Shown here: one piece after another, positions 59,101 to 64,000 of the stretch
Numbering within the stretch: the stretch's first letter is position 1
Layout: every line of letters starts with the position of its first letter
From: Plasmodium coatneyi
Lineage: Eukaryota > Apicomplexa > Aconoidasida > Haemosporida > Plasmodiidae
Length of the DNA: 64,000 nt
Assembly (NCBI RefSeq): GCF_001680005.1
Contig: NC_033565.1
Coordinates: forward strand, 1,159,501-1,223,500
Direction: 5' to 3'
Notes under the pieces: generated by a model
The model's input: only the letters and a program-made list of their open reading frames with translations
Told to the model about the DNA's origin: nothing
Databases searched by the model: none
Position numbers and translations under genes: made by a program

Positions 59101-62100
59101 CGCATTTTCGTTGTCCTCCACTTTTATTACGTCTTCAAAAAGTTCATCCTTCACATTTATCATCATCCTGTGGTGAACCTTTAGCGAGTTCAGTATGAGG
59201 TCTCTCTCGTTTGTTATGAATGGGTTTCCCTCTGTGTTGGTAATGAAGCTCGGGTAGTCTGCCTGATCCAGAAGCATTTTCATCATTTCGGCGTTCCGTC
59301 TATTGATTAGCTTCCCATCTTCTGGGTTTCTAAAATATCCATCTTGCGTAACTATTTGTAGTTTTAATTCTGTTGTGCTTGCATGTGTTTTGTCAGTGTG
59401 GTTCATTCGGGGGGGTGTCACTTCACTTGACGGTTGGGTGTCTTCAGGGGGGATGGGATCTTCCCCCTCGTCATTGCATCCTTCTGTCAGATTATGTTTG
59501 TCATCGGTGGGGGGATCCTTCTTCTCCTTGTCCACTCGATCGGTAGATTGGTTTGCTGGTTGGTCATCGCCGTGGCCTGCAGCCCCCCCTTTACGCAACT
59601 CATAAATCAGCTGGTCCTCCATTTTCTCGTCACCCTGGACAGTACGCTGATCGTACAAGTCCTCCTTGTCCTTCTTGCTAAACTCGAAAATGTCCTTCTC
59701 CTCTACGTCAAACTCCCGCAACGTGTGGATATACAGCGGAAAGTTAATATTCTTTATGTTGAGCTGTTTCAGACAAAGTTGGTTGTTCAAGTCGTAATAA
59801 TTGTCACTAACATAGATGCAACAGGAACAGTAGAAATCCTTGTGGCACTTCCATTCGTTAAATTCATACGTCTGTCTCAATTTGGTTATCCTATTTTTGT
59901 AAATTTTAAACCACGGTCCTTTAATGTAGGGTCTCAGGATGAGGTAGGAGTAGGATGTATTATTCACTTCATTCCCTGCGTTGAATTCTATATCGCTGAG
60001 TTTGTTGTAACTAGGGATTCCACACATGTTGTTACTCATATCTTTGTTTTCTGAAATGATGAGGGCGTATAGATGGTATGTAATTATATACTCATTGTAT
60101 TCATCACTCTTCCTCTTCGCATGCACATTTTTTTTTATTCCAAAGAAGGAGTTGCTTTTGTCCTCCTTGTTATAATGGTTGTTTCCACTTCCACTTCCAC
60201 TTGCGCTTCCACTAGCACTTCCGCTCACACTTCCACTGACACTGGCACTGGCACTACCGCTGCTGCCGTTGCGTTGCCGTCCACTCATTTCTCCTTTGCC
60301 ATTGTGTTGACCCCTCCTCTCCGTCTCCTCTTCGATATCTTCATATATGTCCAGGTACAGCGGTATGTCGATGAGTTCCCCCCTTCTTAAATTTTTGAAA
60401 CAATTCATGTAGAAGAAAAGGACGTAGGGAATCTCCGTGAAGGACGACTTTTCAATCGTCTTGTAAATGTCCTTCTCACAAATGATGTAATTTTTGTAAA
60501 AGTTCATTTTTTTTTTATTTATCATGTTATAAATTAGAGAGTTTATGCTTTTATTTTTGTTCGCTTTGCTATCGCAATTATCCGAATCTTTATTCTTCCC
60601 TTGTGTGAAAAAGTCTTCTTCCTTGTTGTCCTCGAAGTTGTCACTACCGTTGTTGCTTGGCTCATACGAATCGTTCTCATCTTTGTAATTTGTTTCGTTT
60701 TTTTTCTTTCCCGTGTCGTAATTTTTCTGAGTCGCTTTTCTATCCTTACTGTTGTTGGTTCCTGCTTCTGTTCCTGTTGGCCTTTTTTCGCCCGCGGGGG
60801 GGTTATTAATCCGTTCCTCCTTCTGTTGCTTGGTTTGCTTTGGTTGGTTCGTTTGTTTTGGCTTATTGGTTTGTTTCGCTTCTTGTTCTCCCTCCTCTTC
60901 GTCGTCCTCCACGTCGTTTGCCTGCTTCGATGGGTACCTCTGAAACTTGGGGTATCCTTCATTCTCGCTCTGGACATTGGATCTCTCACTGTAGTCACTC
61001 GCCTCCATCTTGTTATCGCTGCTTTCGTTTTCGCTCTCCGTTTTGCTTTTCAAGTTGAACAACTCGTAGCACATTTTTTCGAAAATCCTAAGGTCCTTCA
61101 GATCTTCTACCAAATCGTTTTCTCTCCTTTCCAGTTTTCTCCTTCTACTGTTTTCGGTGTGGCTACCATCTGCCTTCTCACTAACTTTGTCCTGGTCAGC
61201 AGTTACCATATCGCCGTCGGGACATTCAGCGATGAGCTTCCTGAGCTTCTTAATTTTCCTGTTCAACTTCACCTTATCCTTCACTACATCGCACACGATC
61301 CGTTTGAACAGCTGTTCGTGAATCCGTGTGATGGGTTCATTACATCTGTACTGATTAAAAAGGATCTTGTTAAGACTGAAAAGTAAAATCTTTATGCTCG
61401 GTATGAGGGGCTTAAATAAATGCAAATAATTATCGTTCTTGTTGTACACATTAAGTACGGTGTTTTTCACTCTTTTCCTGTTGCCATTTATTCTTCCTCT
61501 GTTGGGGTAGTCCGTCCCAGAGAGAGTTAAGTTGCACTCATCCTCCGAATACTGCATGTTGTAAAAGAGGTTATTCTTGTAATAGTACAGACAATTCTTT
61601 TTGTGTAAAGCTAAGTTGGAAAAATATTTGGCATCCTTCTCTTGAGATTCCTCATTGCTGCTATTTCTACAATTGTTATAATTGTGCATGTGGGGGGGTT
61701 CTTCATTTTTCTCTTTGCTTATCATTTGGTTTTCCCCGTTGTGCTCCTGGTTGTCGCTTCCCTCTTCTTGGCTGGTTCTGCCTCCCTGGGGGGGAATCTG
61801 CACATCCATTTCAGCATCCACTTCAGCATCCACTCCCGCGTCGATTTCAGAGCCCATTTCAGCGCCCATTTCAGCATCCATTCCAGCGTCCATTCCCGTT
61901 TTGCCTTCACTACCACTTTGACTGTCTTTCCCATTCAGGTGCGGCTCCTTCACCTCCACCGAGTTGGACAGCGAAAACGAATTGGAACTCTTCCTCGAGT
62001 TGTCAGCCTCAGAATTTTCTTTACTTAAATATTTCTTCCCATCAGAGAGGTCTTCATTCTTCTCATCCTCGCAGTTACGATGTTTTCGCTTCTTACTATT

Positions 62101-64000
62101 TGGAGAGGTCGTCATGGTGATAGATGTGTTGCTCGAATGGGTAGCGCTACCAGAGGTACCCACACTGGTCTCACACAGATCACCAGCAGAGCCGGTAAGG
62201 TCGAGATTCCCCTTTTCCTTGTAGAATAGCCTATCAAAATTGTTAAAATGATCCTTCCGGAAATCCTCCTTCCCTTTCTTGGCACATAGGATGAGCGAGT
62301 ACATTTGCATGCAAATGAAAATTCTCTGCAAAGCAATGATTACATTTTTGTTGTTTTTTCGAAAAAACTCAAACATGTTAAAAGACTTCATATCGCTTGT
62401 GTATCGGTAAGACAGATTTTTCAGTTCGTTTGGATCTTCGATAAAGTCGTTTTCTAAAAACTCGATATAGTCTCTCACTCGATAGGGTTCCCGTTTATTT
62501 GCGTCGTCATCGGATGGGTCGTTGGCTTCTTCCGCGTGGCTTTCCTCGTTTTCCTTTCCTTCTTCGCTTTGCTTGCCTTCCTTGCTATCCTTGTTGAGGC
62601 ACTCCTTGGGGTCAATGTGAAAGGCGTTAATGAATTCCTCGACGGCTCCATTCAATCGTGGGTTCCCATCGTCAGCCACGTGGGAAGTAGAACCCGCTCC
62701 GCTGGCAGGGTCGATTATCACTACGTCGCTTCCGCTGTCCCCCAACAAGGGTACGTCCTCCTGGTGGGTGTATTCAAGAAGCCTGTCAATGCTCAAATTA
62801 ACTTGGTCGATATTTCTGTTAATGCTCTGTATGCTCATTTTCACTTTGCTCATATTACAAAGGTAGTTTATGTTATATTTGTCCATACCCTGGCTGTACA
62901 TACAATCGTTGGCGTAGCTAATTTTCCCGTTGATGTAGCTAATATAAACGTTCATATTAGCAGCTTGTTGTGTTTTGTTATTTTCCTCTTCCTTGGATGC
63001 TTGTAACGAGTGTATGTAGTTAATGGTTTCCACGTCGGTGGGTTCGTTATCACGTGGTTGTTGTACTTCCCCCTGTGGATCCTCATATGCATTGCTTCTC
63101 TCACGACTGCTTACATTATTAAGGTAATAAATTTTTTCATCTATAAGGGTGAGGAAATTCTGTACCTTCTCGTTGATCATCTCCAGGCTATTCAAAACTG
63201 TATGTTTCAAATCTGACTCACTCAATTGGTAACTTTTTTTCTCTCTATTAAATTGTTGTATCTTTTCAACGATTTCCTTCTTCGTGTCGTCCATCTCTAT
63301 TCCATACTTTTTCATCACATAATTTAATTTAAATTTTTTTTCCTTCCTTCGACTTTTTAGATATTTAGAAAAAATGCGGTTGTACAGACTTGCCTTATAC
63401 TTCAGGACCATGATTTTGAAGAGCTCTATGTTGTACAGGCAGTTCACTAGGATGGAAAGATTGTCATTGTCGTTGTAGGATTCTACCACGGGGACGATGT
63501 AATTCGTTAGGGAGAGTATGTACTTCCTGTTGTCTATAGAGAGGTCCTCCTTGCCGGTTGTGTCGTTCTTCTCTGCCTCCTGCGTGGTTATGTTCTTCAG
63601 TTCATTCAGGTTGTTCTTCGTGACCAGACCTTCATACACCTGCATGTTGCTATATACGGACTTGATCAGGCTTAGTGTGTTCTCATTTTCTTCTTTCAGT
63701 CTGTCCTCTTCAATTTCTCCCGATTCGTGTGCGTCATCACGGTTATCCACATTTACATTGTCACCACCATTGTTATCACCATCGTTTCCATTATCGTCAT
63801 TCACGTCGTCACTTATCTGTCTCTCCCCCTCATCTCTGCGAATAATCCTCTGTACACTCTCCCGAAAGGATCTTTTCCACTTCTCTGAATCTTCAGAACT
63901 GTTCAGGTATTTTTTCACAAACTGGGGGGTCCAGAAAAGATTGAAGTTGTAAATATCGATGGCATATCTGTTTAGGAGGTAGTTCTTGGCATACTCGAGC
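38154..64000 (-). CDS. giant protein with RluA-type RNA pseudouridine synthase domain, 5' end outside window
   Basis: One gene over two exons in the window, 64000-52839 and 52705-38154, joined across a 133-nt intron (ATAG/GTAGGC donor, CCCGCAG acceptor, phase 1). That is more than 8,570 codons, with the start further right. The catalytic domain lies at about 47,880-46,290. It contains VIYKPAYYHCSAY, then the signature CHRIDLETSGSLIIAKT with the nucleophilic Asp codon at 47,444-47,442, then KIHTGRTHQIRVHMRHIGHP and RMFLHSVILEF. Family enzymes isomerise uridines in rRNA or tRNA and are normally 250-450 residues, so this is hugely expanded. Four CxxC pairs sit inside the domain near 47,600-47,740. 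Long Asn/Asp/Glu/Ser/Gly-rich and coiled-coil-like stretches dominate the rest. I recognise no other domain in the 5' 11 kb. From memory P. falciparum has a similarly large annotated orthologue. Confidence 0.9.
45615..45860 (-). repeat. acidic Asp/Glu tract in the giant gene
   Basis: On the minus strand GAC/GAT/GAA/GAG codons form an almost unbroken acidic stretch, ending with EEEEEEEEAEN. It lies just C-terminal to the pseudouridine synthase domain in the protein. The opposite strand has a Ser-rich open frame that is only its shadow. Confidence 0.85.
51670..51836 (-). repeat. Cys/Gly tetrapeptide-repeat insert in the giant gene
   Basis: A stretch of about 45 residues with 12 Cys at mostly four-residue spacing, for example CSGVCGGTCVGTCGPTC. 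It sits in the N-terminal part of the last exon and is encoded by degenerate 12-bp repeats. It is unlike the Asn/Asp-rich inserts around it. Confidence 0.85.
56950..57062 (-). repeat. 12-bp minisatellite encoding RYDC/RYDY repeats
   Basis: Tandem 12-bp units (plus strand CGTAACGACAAT) encode RYDCRYDCRYDCRYDY and relatives, followed by a His/Asn/Arg-rich stretch. The frame stays open because 12 is a multiple of three. Confidence 0.88.
60180..60262 (-). repeat. Ser-Gly/Ser-Ala dipeptide repeat in the giant gene
   Basis: Short 6-bp-based repeats (plus strand CACTTCCACTTCCG-like) encode alternating Ser-Gly, Ser-Ala and Ser-Val, for example SGSVSGSASGSASGSGSG. A typical slippage-derived low-complexity insert. 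Confidence 0.85.

Overview
This window is nuclear DNA of a Plasmodium species from the simian/vivax clade, most likely P. knowlesi; the closely related P. coatneyi cannot be excluded. Two signs support this. Exons of a SICAvar variant-antigen gene and several KIR/PIR genes sit on the left. About 2 kb of interstitial telomere-like repeat (GGGTTTA/GGGTTCA type) separates them from single-copy housekeeping genes on the right. Genes are intron-rich with GT-AG introns, and poly(A)/poly(T) and pyrimidine tracts are common.

Region 1 (1-20,150) is a species-specific antigen island. From left to right it holds: a two-domain KIR gene cut by the left edge (minus); an orphan KIR cytoplasmic-tail exon on the plus strand with no upstream gene; a seven-exon SICAvar gene (minus, about 11,007-4,899) with a one-base frameshift in its cytoplasmic tail and a second in-phase copy of half its transmembrane exon; a single-domain KIR gene with a repeat/poly-Q exon; a more GC-balanced island carrying one orphan exon of a REEP5/YOP1-like gene; and a second two-domain KIR gene. 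Introns and spacers carry minisatellites and pyrimidine-rich arrays.

Region 2 (20,150-22,160) is a head-to-head pair of degenerate telomere-repeat arrays, G-rich on the plus strand and then C-rich, meeting at an 11-bp inverted repeat. A decayed SICAvar tail fragment lies inside the C-rich arm. This is the orientation expected of an end-to-end telomere fusion.

Region 3 (22,900-64,000) is conserved core: glutathione synthetase; a small basic protein; prefoldin subunit 6 (five exons); a mitochondrion-type helical-repeat protein; myo-inositol-phosphate synthase (two exons, with a probable one-base frameshift in a G run near the C terminus); the KEOPS subunit Cgi121 (four exons); a small secretory membrane protein; and, filling the last 26 kb, a giant gene (over 8,500 codons in the window, open at the right edge) that contains an RluA-type pseudouridine synthase. 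From memory, this gene order matches part of P. falciparum chromosome 5. The island therefore seems to sit at, or to have been inserted at, the edge of a syntenic block.

The core genes are unrelated housekeeping functions: thiol metabolism, chaperone, inositol synthesis, tRNA t6A modification and RNA pseudouridylation. The antigen genes encode surface proteins of infected red cells. Exon boundaries were read by eye from GT/AG signals and phase agreement; none has transcript support here.
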